From: Cycas panzhihuaensis
Taxonomy: Eukaryota > Cycadophyta
Direction: 5' to 3'
Assembly (NCBI GenBank): GCA_023213395.1
Contig: CM041465.1
Location: 64,735,741 to 64,799,740 of the forward strand
Length of the DNA: 64,000 nt
Positions 33,379-44,769 of this stretch are shown in pieces. The position numbers and the translations under genes were made by a program. Positions within the stretch are counted from its first letter, which is position 1, and each line of letters opens with the position of its first letter. The notes below the pieces were generated by a model. The model did no database searches. It was not told the origin of the DNA and saw only the letters and a list, made by a program, of their open reading frames with translations.

Positions 33379-33619
33379 GGTAGGTTGGGTAAGTACCCTT
33401 CAAAAATCATAATGACCTGGGTATACAGGAATAGCCTTGGGGAAGAGAGGTATTTCTAAAGGAGGGTTCTCCAAAAAAGAGTCAGAAGGAGCAGAAGAAG
33501 AAGCACCTACTGCTTCCTTAGCAGCCTGAGACCGCGTAAGGGTATAAGAGGGAGTCACCTCAAGCAAATGAATCACCTTCTTCCCCTTATTCTGGGGCTG
33601 CGAAGGTGATGAGGTATGA

Positions 33620-35910
33620 TGGCTAGGGGAATAGGAGGAAGAGGATGAATCCCTAGCACCCTTCCCTTTATCATGGGAAGGACAGGAATTAGGCGATCTT
33701 CCTTGGTTCCAGTTATTCTTGGTTTAGGCATTGCGATCACATTCCCCATGCTTAGGGAATGGATCCTTGTGAATTGGTTGGTCTAAATTAGGCCTTGAGG
33801 CTCATTTAGGGGAAGAGTTGGGTCAAGGGGCATCCTTAGGATACTGGGCCCTACAATGCGAGTCATCGTGAAAGCACTCCCCATGAATGGAGCACCACTT
33901 CTTCTCAAGTGGGGGATCTAACTTCCTCGCTTGAGAGGACTGGGCACTTCCATTCCTGGGGAGGGGAGCTTGAGTTGTTTGTTGGACTTATTTATTGGAT
34001 GTTGGGGATGAAGGGGCTTGGAGCTTAAGCTCCTTCATCGTACGCTCGAACGAACGTATGGCAGATGTGAGAGGGTCCAAGGCCCTCTCAGTCAGGTGAG
34101 AGGAAGACCCAGTAGGTTAGGAAGGTTTGGTATCTTTGGTTGAAGGTGGTGCCTCACGTCACTGTGAGGGATTGAGAGGTCTCTTGAGACCGGCTTGGAT
34201 CTCAATAGCCTCCAATGCTAAGCATTTGGCGATCACGGAGTCGCATGTGGTTGTCCCCATTTTAAGGACTTCCACATGCACTTCAGGATGAAGTGCGTTA
34301 ACGAAGAGATCTCTCTTCAACTCCTGGGGCAATGTTGCCTTAATGGAGTGAAGCAAGTCATGGAATCACCTCACAAAGTCACAATTCATCTCATCATGAC
34401 CTTATTTGAGCGATAGGAGGGATTTTATTCCAGTCTCGAATGGACAAGCTAGATCAAAATAGTTGATGAACTCGTCCACCAATTACTAGAATGAATAAAT
34501 AGAGTGGGCAGGGAGATGGTAAAACCATTTAAGGACATCACCCTACAAGGGCCATGGAAACAATTTCATTAGAATGTGGTTGTATGCCCAGTAGTCTATG
34601 CACACTATAGAGAAACTACGCATGTGCTCAACCGAGTCTTATGACAAAGTTCCGTCAAATCTAGGAACTTTAGGAGGATGAGGCAGTAGATTAGTTCTTA
34701 ATGCCTCAATGGATAAAGGTGTTGATCTATAGTCCATGAAGGGACGTGCCCTCGCTTGGGCCATAGGATCAATGAATAACATAGTAGGTAGTGAATAAGG
34801 AGCGGACGGGGGTGGCACACCCATCCCTCCTTGAGGAAACACCCCTTGCTGAGAGGGGACTTGAGGATAAGTGCCTTGGAAGGGAGTTGGGTTCCCTTGT
34901 GAAGGCATGGCAGAAGGGACTGCGCTAGATGATAGATAAAGTGGATGTAGAACTAGGCTTTGCCTAAATGGGCCACCCGTAGGTAGAGCAACCCCATATG
35001 GGTGTAACAGATCCACTCCATAAGTTGGGAGGTGGCTTCCTCTACCCTGCCCCCAAGGTTGAGAAGTATACCGTGGGGGAATGTAAAAGGAAGCTTCAAC
35101 AGATTGATTTTAAGGGTGTGTGGGAGCGAGTCCCACATGACTAACGGCTAAAGGGTTAGTAGGACTGGCAGGCCTACTAGGGAAAGTATGTGCCACATTA
35201 GGGGATGGCACATTGGTTTGGCTAGGGAAGGGTATGCTAACATTCAACTGAGGGAAAGACATACTGCAGGAAGATCCTGAAATGCTAGGACCTTGGCGAG
35301 GGATGGAAGGTGTAACATGTGTCCCCATAACAGGAATAGGAAAAGAGTAGGACACATGCGTAGGTATGAAGGGATTGGTTATTATAGGAAGAGTAGACGA
35401 GGATGAGGAAAGCGAGGGAGGAGTGGAAGAAGAAGAAGCTCCTCCAAGAAAAGTGCCCTCAAACCATCTAGGATGTGGTTAGAAGCGAGCGGTGTGACGG
35501 CACTCGTTAAAGGCTTCAACCACATCAGCTGGAGGGGTGTATATGTACTTGTAAGAGGTAGATGGGACCTCGAACGAAGTAGATCCCTTAAGACGTTCCT
35601 CATAAAAGTCACAAACTAAGTGGTAAATCTCAAGAGGAAAAGATCCATCTACCACATGGGTAGAGGGATGGGTGTCAAGTAGGTGATGTTGGTCACCCGG
35701 GTAATAAATAGGATCATCACCCTCTTGGGTGGATCCCAGAATAGAAGAAGGAAAATCATGGGTTTCCAAAGCTGAAGTGTGGTAGGCCCAATTAGAAGAG
35801 TATCCCTCCATAGTCAAATCAGAATCTGAAAAAGGAAGAGGACGATACTCGAGGTCTTCTAACAATGGAGGTAGACTACATAAGCGACGAGAGAAGCGTC
35901 GCATGCAAGG
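33620..35910 (-). pseudogene. Element D gag
   Basis: From the N-terminus, 35479-35904 contains LLEDLEYRPLPFSDSDLTMEGYSS and STQEGDDPIYYPGDQ. Next are Pro/Ser-rich parts at 35110-35355 and 34639-35016 (MDLLHPYGVALPTGG..., PRFDGTLS) and a capsid-like part with ALHPEVHVEVLKMGTTTCDSV at 34159-34356. A Cys/His cluster follows near 33832-33907. The long Pro-rich middle is typical of large Tat gags. Several stops and frameshifts are present. Confidence 0.7.
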
Positions 35911-36057
35911 TCAACCAACACTATTAGGAAAAGGAAAGGGTGATAAAGGCACACGCGTTGGGGAATGCCTAACAAATAGAACAAAGTAGGAAAAGAACCA
36001 AAAAGAGGTAGCAAAACCAATAGAAGAGAGCGAAAACTAGCTCCCTTACTGGTAGTT

Positions 36058-36074
36058 CCCCAGTATGGTCGCCA
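36058..36074 (-). other. Primer-binding site of element D
   Basis: Minus-strand TGGCGACCATACTGGGG follows the LTR end after one base. It is not the initiator-Met site. TGGCGAC-type sites are common in Tat/Ogre elements (often assigned to tRNA-Arg). Confidence 0.65.
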
Positions 36075-36075
36075 G

Positions 36076-38787
36076 TGGATGCGTGTCTACAGGATAGCTA
36101 CCTAACTGAGTAGGAGTGGTAAGGGTAGTCGATGGTACAATTGAGAAAAGACCTACAAGTAGGGCAAATACCATGCATGGCTCCCCATGTGCTGGAGCGC
36201 AAGTTTGGGACCTACAAATGGAATCTAGCTACTTGGAAGTGGTTCCCCACTTCAAACAAGGAGGAAAGGTGTAGGGTTAGCTTGGGTTGACCTAAGAGAA
36301 GGATCCTCCCACCCTTGGATGGCCAGAAGGAGAAGGAGAAAACCCTTCAAGGGCTTCCCTACAGTAAAGGGAAACAAGGAAAGGGTAAGCAAGAGAATGG
36401 CCTACGAATGGGATCTCCTTGGTTACCTGGCTAGGCAAAAAATCGAGAGAACACAAAGGGGATAACCAAAGGGAAGAGGTTATGCTATGTGTAAGCAAAC
36501 TAACTAAGCAAGCAGGTTGGTGAAGCAAGGGGGAAGTTTGCAATAGAGAAGGGGAAAAGGTGAAAGGGGAGGACTTCCTAAGACCTTTTCCTACGGTAAA
36601 TATAATGCAGGAAATAAAGTGGACAAAATATAAACCAAGACAGAGGTTGATTTCCCTTTCTCTTTCTGGTGAGCTAATTACTATTGCACCAAAACACGAA
36701 AGAAAAAAAGGGAGATGGGAGTAGAGCAAGGGTATGTACCTGGAATAGAGGCGTGATGAAGTGACGGCGTTCCACGAGGCACTCGAAGTTGCTCCACAAG
36801 GCACGGCAGATGTGAAGGGGTGCGCTAGACCGAAATGTAGGGCTTCCTTACCTTCCCTGAAAATAGTACTAAAGTATCAAGAAAGGAAAGGAAAGGAACA
36901 AAATGCTAGCAACAAATGAAATCCTAATGTAAAATATAAATGGAAGCACTTACCTGCGAAGGAGGAAAGAGGAATGGATCCTTTGCATCCCTTAAGTACC
37001 TGCAAGTAAATGACAATATCCCCTTTTCCAGAGAAAGGGTGCTAGCATACAATGGAAAATCCTAACAATATATATACATGTGAGACAAGTATAAACTTAA
37101 ATACATGCACGTTAGTATTCAATATTATAATGATAAATTACAGCAGAAAATAACCAAAACAATGATGAGTGAATTGGTAAGCCTCGGAGTAGCCCACTTC
37201 CCGCAAGGAACAACCCTGCTCTCCCTCAAAGAGCCATAAGGAAGCAAGGATAAGGCCATGCAAAAGGGCTAGAAATAAAGGCAACAGGGGTCAAAAGGGA
37301 GCCCAAAAGGATCCACAACAAGTCAGGGTGCTATAGGAAGCAAACCAAGTTGCCAGGAAGGAAGTTGGGCAAGGGACAAGTAGACAGGGTTTATGTGAGT
37401 TGCTCGGATCAAGGTGCAAGCCTCCAAACTAGCACTGCAACTAGTGACAGTGCTGATTTCAGTAGCTAAAAATAGCCTACCAAACCCTTGTTTAACTGCC
37501 AAGACCAGCACAGGGCAAAAGGGAAGGTTTAGGGGGCAAAGAGCCTCTTGAGGAGCGTGGAAGGTGGTGCGGAATCCACCCAGCTCTCACCCAAACCCTA
37601 TGTAACCCCTCTTTGCCACTATCTTGGGTAAGAAACATAGGAGAGGAGGCCCTAATGGCAGAGAAAGGAGAGCCCAAAGCAAGACAAAATAACCTTTAAA
37701 GAGCAAACTAAGAAGAACTAGGGATGGCATGGAAAACAAGGCATAAATTGGACAAGAAAGCAACTTAAAGTAAGGAATACCTGAGAAAGAGTGAAGAGGC
37801 TTTTACCTCAGTCAAAAGCTACTGAAAGAAGGCTGAGAAATCTGCCAAAGAGCTATGGAATAGTAGGTTTGGAACCCCTGCTAATGAGTTTGAAGAAAAC
37901 ACCTGCACTTTGAGGATGCTAGAGGGCTACGTGAGTAAGGGAATGCTGAGATCTCTCCAAGGTGTGTGAAGGGCTGGGAAGATGTCCTAGCCATACCAAA
38001 GGAGAGCTAGCCATTGGAGGAGAGGTGTAGGTCCTGTAACAGCAGTGGAGCAACAGGGAATAGTAGAGCACAGGGTATTTTTCCTTGAGAAGCATTCAAA
38101 AATTGAGTAAAAGATCCTAAAAATGACTTAGAGAGGACTTAAATACCTAGCCTAAACCCTAAACGAGGAATTAGGGTGCAGCTGGCAGTGAGTCAAGTCA
38201 CAAGACACATGGTAGTTTCGTAATAAATGTGAAATTGCCACGATGGATTTTAAAAAATAATCTGAGACAGTTGCCCCACCGCAAGTTACGCGATACTGTA
38301 GAATTTGTGGTGGTACCATAAATTTTGCTGCGATATGAGACTAGAAGCCAAATCTGGCCCAGACAGCCAACCTGGGCTATGGGCCAATGACTAAGGAGGC
38401 TGATGGAGGGCTAAGACACCTACCCAAGGGTGAACAAGCCAACAAACGAGTTGGAAAGAGCAAAAATAGGACTCAAGAGATGCGACAAGTCAACCAAATA
38501 ATGATGGGTCATCACATGGATAGGGGTGACATGAGGCAAATGGATCCCGATGTGAGTAGGGTAGAATGCAGGAAATGGAATGGCCATCGGGGTGTCACAC
38601 TCACTGGGAATGTACCCTTGCTATAGTCGTCATAGGCTGAATAAGTGTAGATGACGACAAGGTCATCTACGAGATCACAACATGCAAGCATACACTCATC
38701 TCAAAAGAAAGCAATGATAATGTGAGAAGCATACCTACACTTACCTAAGTCGATAACTCCATATCCATTCCCAGAAGCTTGGAAACA
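36076..38787 (-). repeat. Element D 5' LTR
   Basis: Starts TGTTTCC at 38787 (minus strand) and ends CCA at 36076, about 2.7 kb. The splice-donor-like GTAAGT lies at 38739-38744, 43 bp from the start. A TATA-like TATTTAAG is at about 38137-38144. There are no supported genes. Its first 385 bp match 24642-24257. Confidence 0.85.
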
Positions 38788-40692
38788 GTGCCTTTAAGTT
38801 TGTGTAGTGATGGTATGTTTTATTTAGGCTTTTTTTAAGATAGCTAGTTTGTATGTACATTACAATGAAGCAAAATAATGAAAGAATATGTTGAACCAAT
38901 CAATATGTAATAATCACTAAGCCTCACTCTCAATATATGCACTCTTTATCTCTTTTATCTTAAAAGGAAAAAAAAAGACTATACGACAATATACCAATCA
39001 TAAAAAGAGATATCAACGTAGTTGAGAGTCAAAGAAAATAAGTAAAAAGTAGTGTCTTTCCTTTGTATGCAAGTCTAATATAGCACCCTTCCCTAATATG
39101 CTTTTTGCATTAACATGAAAAAGGAAGAGAGAAACAAGTGATTTTTCTTCTAAAGTAATTTCTTTTCCTATGCAATGATAGATGCTCTTTAAATCAAACC
39201 CTTTATCCCTTTTTATTTTTACACACATATGCAATTAACAAGAACAAACTCAAAAAGGAAAGAGGAGGAAGTCTCTTAATAGTGAGAGTCTAGGCTAGGA
39301 ATAAATCACAAAAGGAAAAAGATTATGAGGAAAATAAGGTTTGAGAGGCATACCTATTTCACAATGGTTGGTGATGATTCTAGCCTCATTCCTGCTTGAT
39401 CTCCTTTGCTTGAGTTAAAATCACCTTTGTTGTAGAAGAGTTGAATGGCGATGGGGCTCCACTTACCCACCCCTACTCTAGCTAAGAATAGTATTTAACA
39501 AGGGAAATACAATGGAAATAAAGTGTATGTAAGAAATATAAATGGAGTTTACCTTAAAGAGAATGATCCACCTCTATGTCCTTCATGATGCTTTAGAAGG
39601 ACTTACTTTCTATCCTACATGCACAATGGAAAAGACTATCTAAAGGAAGTATTTATAATATGTGTATATTTGAGTCTCATAAATTATTTCCTACTTACAA
39701 CTAATGAAAGAACAAGCATCAAAAACAATTCTTAATCTTCTTATCAAGAAATCTAAGCATAGGGAGAGTATCAAGAAATAAGGGAAAAGGATGACGGGTG
39801 CCTTAGGATGGCACTTGCCTCCTAATGAAAGTGGAGAACCTCCTGATCCCTACAACTTTGACAACAAACTAAGTGGGGGTAGATAAGACACAAAGGTGAG
39901 ATGGATTCTCAACAACCAACAACATGTACTCACAAAATCATATGGCTTCATGGCCAAAATTAGAATAAAAGGTGTATGCACAAGGAGGTTCAACACCATG
40001 TGGCTTAGAAGGGGATTACCCAAAGAGTAAGTAGGTGCAAATGTTGATAGTGACACCTATTACCCTTCTCAAACTCCCTATAGCAGTTAGTGTGTGACTC
40101 ATATTCCTCTTCTAATAAGTTGATGGTAGTTGTATTATGTTTCTAGCTTAAATAAGATGATTTCCTTAATGTCAAAGGAATGAAACTAATGGAGGTTATA
40201 GACCACAATGTTCAAGCTTAGAAACAAAGAAAAAGAGAACCAAGTAACCAAAAATCAAAGCTAATCATGAAGATTTTTACCAAATAACTAAAGCATTGCT
40301 TAGATCTTACTCATTTTTTTAGAAGGATGCTTGTTGTTTATGGCTGCACTAGTAGGAAAATGCCTTCTCTAACTCTTGGAAGGATGAATCTCATATGAAG
40401 CCAAGTACATTAGAGAAGGAAGAGAGATGAGAAGTGAAAGAAATTGTTGATTCTTCTCTAGAAGATTTGAGATCCTTTGTATTCATATCTCAAAACTGAG
40501 TTGATAGTTCCTCTAAAACCATGAACAAGCCTTATTTCCTCTAAAAAACTCCTCCTAAACTCAAACCAAAGTGGTAATTAGATTGATTAGGATGCTGTGC
40601 TAGACTATTGAACCCTTATTTTAGCTTACGATGGGGTGTCTAGCTTGTCAGGTATGCATTAATGAGTGGATTTGAATGTGTCACAAGCTACC

Positions 40693-40752
40693 GTTATACC
40701 AAAAGCCCTAGGGTGATTTGGGAAGAGGACTTCCTCAAGATAGTTAGCATCA
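40693..40752 (+). repeat. 60-bp imperfect direct repeat, copy 1
   Basis: Ends GATAGTTAGCATCA, and is repeated with about 15% mismatch at 40930-40989. Both copies share the TGATTTGGGAAGAGGACTTCC-like core. Confidence 0.6.
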
Positions 40753-40929
40753 TGAGATCTAATACTCCCCCATCATGAGGAGTCAACTGTACCTACACGG
40801 CATGCATGTCCACCGTGATATTCCTTAATGGATCCACCAATACCTTCATGTATGTTCGGGTGTACTACTGTGGTACATAGGACTGATTTTGAACCCTGGC
40901 CACTCTTATACCACTTGTCATAGGTCATT

Positions 40930-40989
40930 GTTACACCAAAATCCCCGAGGTGATTTAGGAAGAGAACTTCCTTGGGATAGTTAGCATCA
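40930..40989 (+). repeat. 60-bp imperfect direct repeat, copy 2
   Basis: Second copy of 40693-40752, 237 bp downstream in the same orientation, ending GGGATAGTTAGCATCA. Confidence 0.6.
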
Positions 40990-41578
40990 CACGCTACAAC
41001 AGAATGTTATTGTCTATGTGTGAATGTTGTAATAGTTGCATGGTGAAGTTCTCTATGGTACCATGAAGTACTTCATGGTACTACAAAATACTTTGTAGTA
41101 TAGACAATAATCAAAGTGGTATAGAAATAGTTACCAAAAAATGATTAAAAAGCTACAAAATCTTATTTTAAACCTCTATAGACTAACCCTAAGGCTTCTA
41201 AGTGATTAATCACATGTAGTAGGGGTAAAAGAGAGAAGCGAGATAAACAATAATTAGCTAAAACTCAGCCAAAATGAAGTTGTAGGGGACATGGGAGGTT
41301 GTCTTACTTATTAGTAGACCATAATGTGGTCCCCCAAGCCATTAGACTAGAGTCCTGGTCATCATTGGCATAAAGGCACATACAAGCAAGCCAAAAAAAC
41401 CAAACAAACATGCATCTAATAGTCACCCAAGTATCATATAAAGCAAAGAACCATGAGAAATGCAACAAGAGGTGAGATAGAAATGCATACCTACACTTAC
41501 CTATGTGGTGTTCTCCTAATTCCTTGCTGGTAGCTAGGAAATAGGTGTATGCAAAATTATATCCTAAGAATTGAATTA

Positions 41579-41593
41579 GGCTCTGATACCAAA
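41579..41593 (-). other. Initiator-Met-type primer-site-like sequence, minus strand
   Basis: Minus strand TTTTGGTATCAGAGCC matches the canonical plant primer site exactly. No paired LTR was recognised. An AGGTAAGT splice-donor-like site lies about 80 bp downstream on the minus strand (41495-41502). It may be the start of a decayed minus-strand element. Confidence 0.45.
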
Positions 41594-42339
41594 ATAAATT
41601 TAGGTATTCCCATTTGAGGTGCTACGAAGGTCTTAATTATCAAAGCCTACAAGAAAGTTGACACTAACTATGCATATAAGTCTTCTTTAAGTTAATACAA
41701 AGTACTATATTTCTTTAAGAACATATTAGGTATTTTATTATTTTAGCCAAAGTTTGAGTAGTTCATGTTTGTATATTTCTCTTTGAATTTATTTTTGTAT
41801 TAGATCCTAATTTGATTCTTAGTATATAGCTTTGTATACACTACAAGATTTATTAAGTTTTATGCAAAATATGCTCTTACTCAGCCACATGTCATAGATC
41901 TCGATAATTAAAAACATATAATTCTCCAAAAATTTTAGTTTTTGTCAAGGTTATATTAAGTACTTACTTTTATACATAGTCATGAACTAGAGGTAGCATC
42001 CACTTAACAATAGTTATCCATAGGAGTCCTCTTTGTAACTAGTATTTGTGTCCCTATTATTTTCCATTTTCTATAATGGTTTCCATATCATCCTCTTCTT
42101 ATTCTACTTAAATCTCTCTTGCTAAGAATGTCAAGCTTATTCATCACTTTATCCTTGAGAGATAAAGCTATGTAAAAAAAGATGGATAGTTTCATTATTT
42201 TAATCTTAAAATTATAGACTTATATCTCAATGCACACAATGGACATAGAGTGCCAATCTGAAGTAAATTTTCAAATGAAAGGGGATGGAATTAAGGTAGT
42301 CATCTTACCCTTAATTTTACTAAAGGATCTAGAAAGATG
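41594..42339. other. AT-rich stretch without recognised features
   Basis: Nothing recognisable on either strand. There are no long frames and no repeat structure. Confidence 0.4.
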
Positions 42340-42765
42340 ACGTAAGAGAAAATATTTTTACATCCATTTTATAAAAATTGATATTATAATTCATCCATAT
42401 TTTAATTATGATTTGAAGATAAGATGCATTACTACCTTATTAGATGTTAAGCATACTTAGTAAAAAGATGCTTTAGTAGCCCAATTTTTAGGCACTTTAA
42501 ATAAAGAAGCCCTTTTAGTTAATTAGCCTAATTTTTTAATGGCATTTATAGAGACCCATATTTCTAAAGATTTTGTAATATATTTAGAGATTCTTGAGTT
42601 AGATTTGATGCCTAGATTAGTATATTATATTATTGGTGCTAGATTTGTATTAAGATTAATAAATACAATATTTACACCTATAGTAAAAGATTATGGAGTC
42701 TAGTTTTCATTTCATTGATGTAATATTAAGCTAAATATAAATTTAATATTATTTGACTCAATACT
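42340..42765 (+). pseudogene. Possible movement-protein region of pararetrovirus V, part 1
   Basis: Decayed plus-strand frames show short hydrophobic blocks (VKDYGV, NINLILFDS) of the style of a caulimovirid movement protein. The sequence is split by element E and resumes at 48620. The identification is weak and depends mainly on its position upstream of the coat-like and RT regions of V. Confidence 0.25.
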
Positions 42766-43362
42766 TGATGTAGAAGCATCTAGACCTTTATCATAACTCC
42801 ATATATTCTTTACATTTTTAGCTATTTTTCTCTAAATTTTAAGGTCTATTGATTAAATTATAATGTTTGACTTGATGGTTAGAATTTTATCCTTCTAGCA
42901 CAAAATCTAAGGTCTGCCTGAGTAGAACAAGAAAAATGACCTAGGATAGTGCTAAAGGCCCATCATAAGTCCAAAGTTTCCATACCAAAAAAAACTCTAA
43001 AAAAGCCTAAAATTTGAGATTTGATTTGTATGTCTAAAAATAATAGTTAGTTTTAGACTAATTTTCACTTTTATATAATAACCCTTAGTGGTATAGTTTT
43101 TCTCAATAAGGCTTGAATTAAAAATATGGAATTATATACTATTTTACATAATTGAAGAGCTTTTAGAGTTAGGGTTAGAAGTTTCTAAACTTTCAACTTT
43201 CACTTATATAAATATAATTTTATACTATATTTTATCAAATTGAATAGAATGAAATAGAATTTGAAGTAAAATGACTCTCTCTATTCTTTGGCTCTTTCCT
43301 TTTTTTTATTTTAGGTCTGAGCATACGAGATTAAATCTTTTCTTTCCAAGCTACCCTTGTCA
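42766..43362 (+). repeat. Element E 5' LTR
   Basis: Starts TGATGTAGAAGCATC and ends CTACCCTTGTCA. It is colinear with 48091-48614, with an extra AT-rich segment of about 70 bp near 43200-43270. Confidence 0.8.
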
Positions 43363-43363
43363 T

Positions 43364-43378
43364 CTAGTATCAGAGCAT
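43364..43378 (+). other. Primer-binding site of element E
   Basis: CTAGTATCAGAGCATGG follows the LTR. It matches the initiator-Met primer site TGGTATCAGAGC with one or two changes. Confidence 0.7.
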
Positions 43379-43799
43379 GGTTTAGCTCTAGGGTTAATGA
43401 AAGAAAACACAAACGTTTGAGATATTATAATAGATAGTTATCGAAGAAACTATATAAGTTGTATAGTATTCTTGTTGAAAGGGTAAGGAAATGCTCATTG
43501 GGACTTAGGAGCCTTGCAAAAGCTTAAAAGATAAGCTTTAGGACCAAAAATGGTTAGGTAAAGAGAAGAGAAAATATGGCACAAAAATGAGGAAGTGTAA
43601 ACTATGCTAAAATGAATAGAAACCTACAAGAGTTGTAGAGGAGAATGGAATAGCTTACTATCATAGTATTAAGACAAAGGCATGAAGGAAATACCAATGA
43701 AGAAGAAGTATTAAATAATGATGGTTTAAGATTCAAAGATGATGAATTACAAGAACCATGGATAATATAAGAAAGATTCTTGAAAGCACTTGAAGATAA

Positions 43800-44690
43800 G
43801 AGTGATAGAATCAAGATAGCCATTCTAAACTATTAAGGGACTTTAAAACCAAAGGAGTTAGTAGATTGGCTAAATTCCATGGAGAACTTCTTCAAATAGA
43901 AGAGAATGATTAAATAAAAGAAGGTAAAGTTGTATGCATGAAGTTAAATGGACATATAACTATTTAGTTTGATTACCTATAGAAAGAGAGGGTAAAGAAA
44001 TCTAAATAGAAGATTAAAACATGGACCAAAATGATCAAGAAGTTTTTACCAATTGACTATTCTCAAACCCTCTTTAAAAAGTTCCATAGCCCAAAGTAGA
44101 AAGAAATGAAAGTACAAGACTACAAAAATGAGTTCTATAAGCTTTCCATTCATGTAGAACATGAAAAGACAAATGAATAAGTTACTGTAAGGTATATAAA
44201 TAGTTTATAGTTTTTAATTTAATATGAACTTAGCATACATTGAGTTAAAAGTATGGAAGATGCATATCAATTAATATTGAAGGTAGAAGAGAAGTAAAAT
44301 AGACATATTACTTGAAATCCATTTATGATGAGAAGAGATTCATCACCTTTATATGGAGGTAGAGGAGAAATATCCTATGTGAGAGGAGAATCATATGATA
44401 GGATGGAAAGACAAGAATTTGAGACGTAGGGTAGAATGCAAGGAGGGTAAGGAGCTTAGAACCAACCTAGGAGAAGAGGATTTCTAGGAGCCTAACAAGG
44501 CAAAAGTTTTGGTGGTAGAAAAGGATGGAGGAGGCCTTTTGTTTATTTTAGGTGTGGGGAAGAAGGACATAGGGCATTTGAGTGTCCTTGCCACCATGAG
44601 GAATAACGAAAAAGGCAAGGAGACCATCCAAGAATAAACTTATCCCAAAATAAAGATGACAATAAAGGAGTCATAGCAGATAAAGGTAAG
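43800..44690 (+). pseudogene. Element E gag
   Basis: Plus-strand fragments of a Ty3 gag: KELVDWLNSMENFFK near 43856, a capsid-like segment to about 44260, and a zinc knuckle at about 44545-44595 (FRCGEEGHRAFEC) whose first Cys codon reads Tyr. There are many stops. Particle assembly is the family role, and the copy is dead. Confidence 0.65.
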
Positions 44691-44769
44691 AGTTAATATT
44701 TCAAAGAACTATGATAGCACTAAGATAGCAACCCACATAGAATAAAAGAAAGGGAAAGATAGATGATGA

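Larger units (their letters stand above)
24256..38787 (-). mobile_element. Element D: Tat-like Ty3 element with dual RNase H and antisense gene
   Basis: The most complete Tat-like copy. On the minus strand it has a 5' LTR (38787-36076), primer site, gag, protease, linker, RT, RNase H, integrase, a spacer, an opposite-strand gene, the additional RNase H, a polypurine tract and a truncated 3' LTR. All coding parts carry stops and frameshifts. The plan of an extra RNase H and an extra antisense frame between integrase and 3' LTR is known from Tat/Ogre-type plant elements. The 5-bp flank at 38788-38792 (GTGCC) has no partner because the far LTR is truncated. Confidence 0.85.
38788..41578. other. 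AT-rich spacer, possible diverged Tat-like LTR or leader (minus)
   Basis: No supported gene. The longest frames (73 and 68 codons, minus) show no family resemblance. Short stretches near 39520-39570 and 41480-41545 resemble the D LTR in order on the minus strand, so it may be a very old related LTR or leader. Confidence 0.25.
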
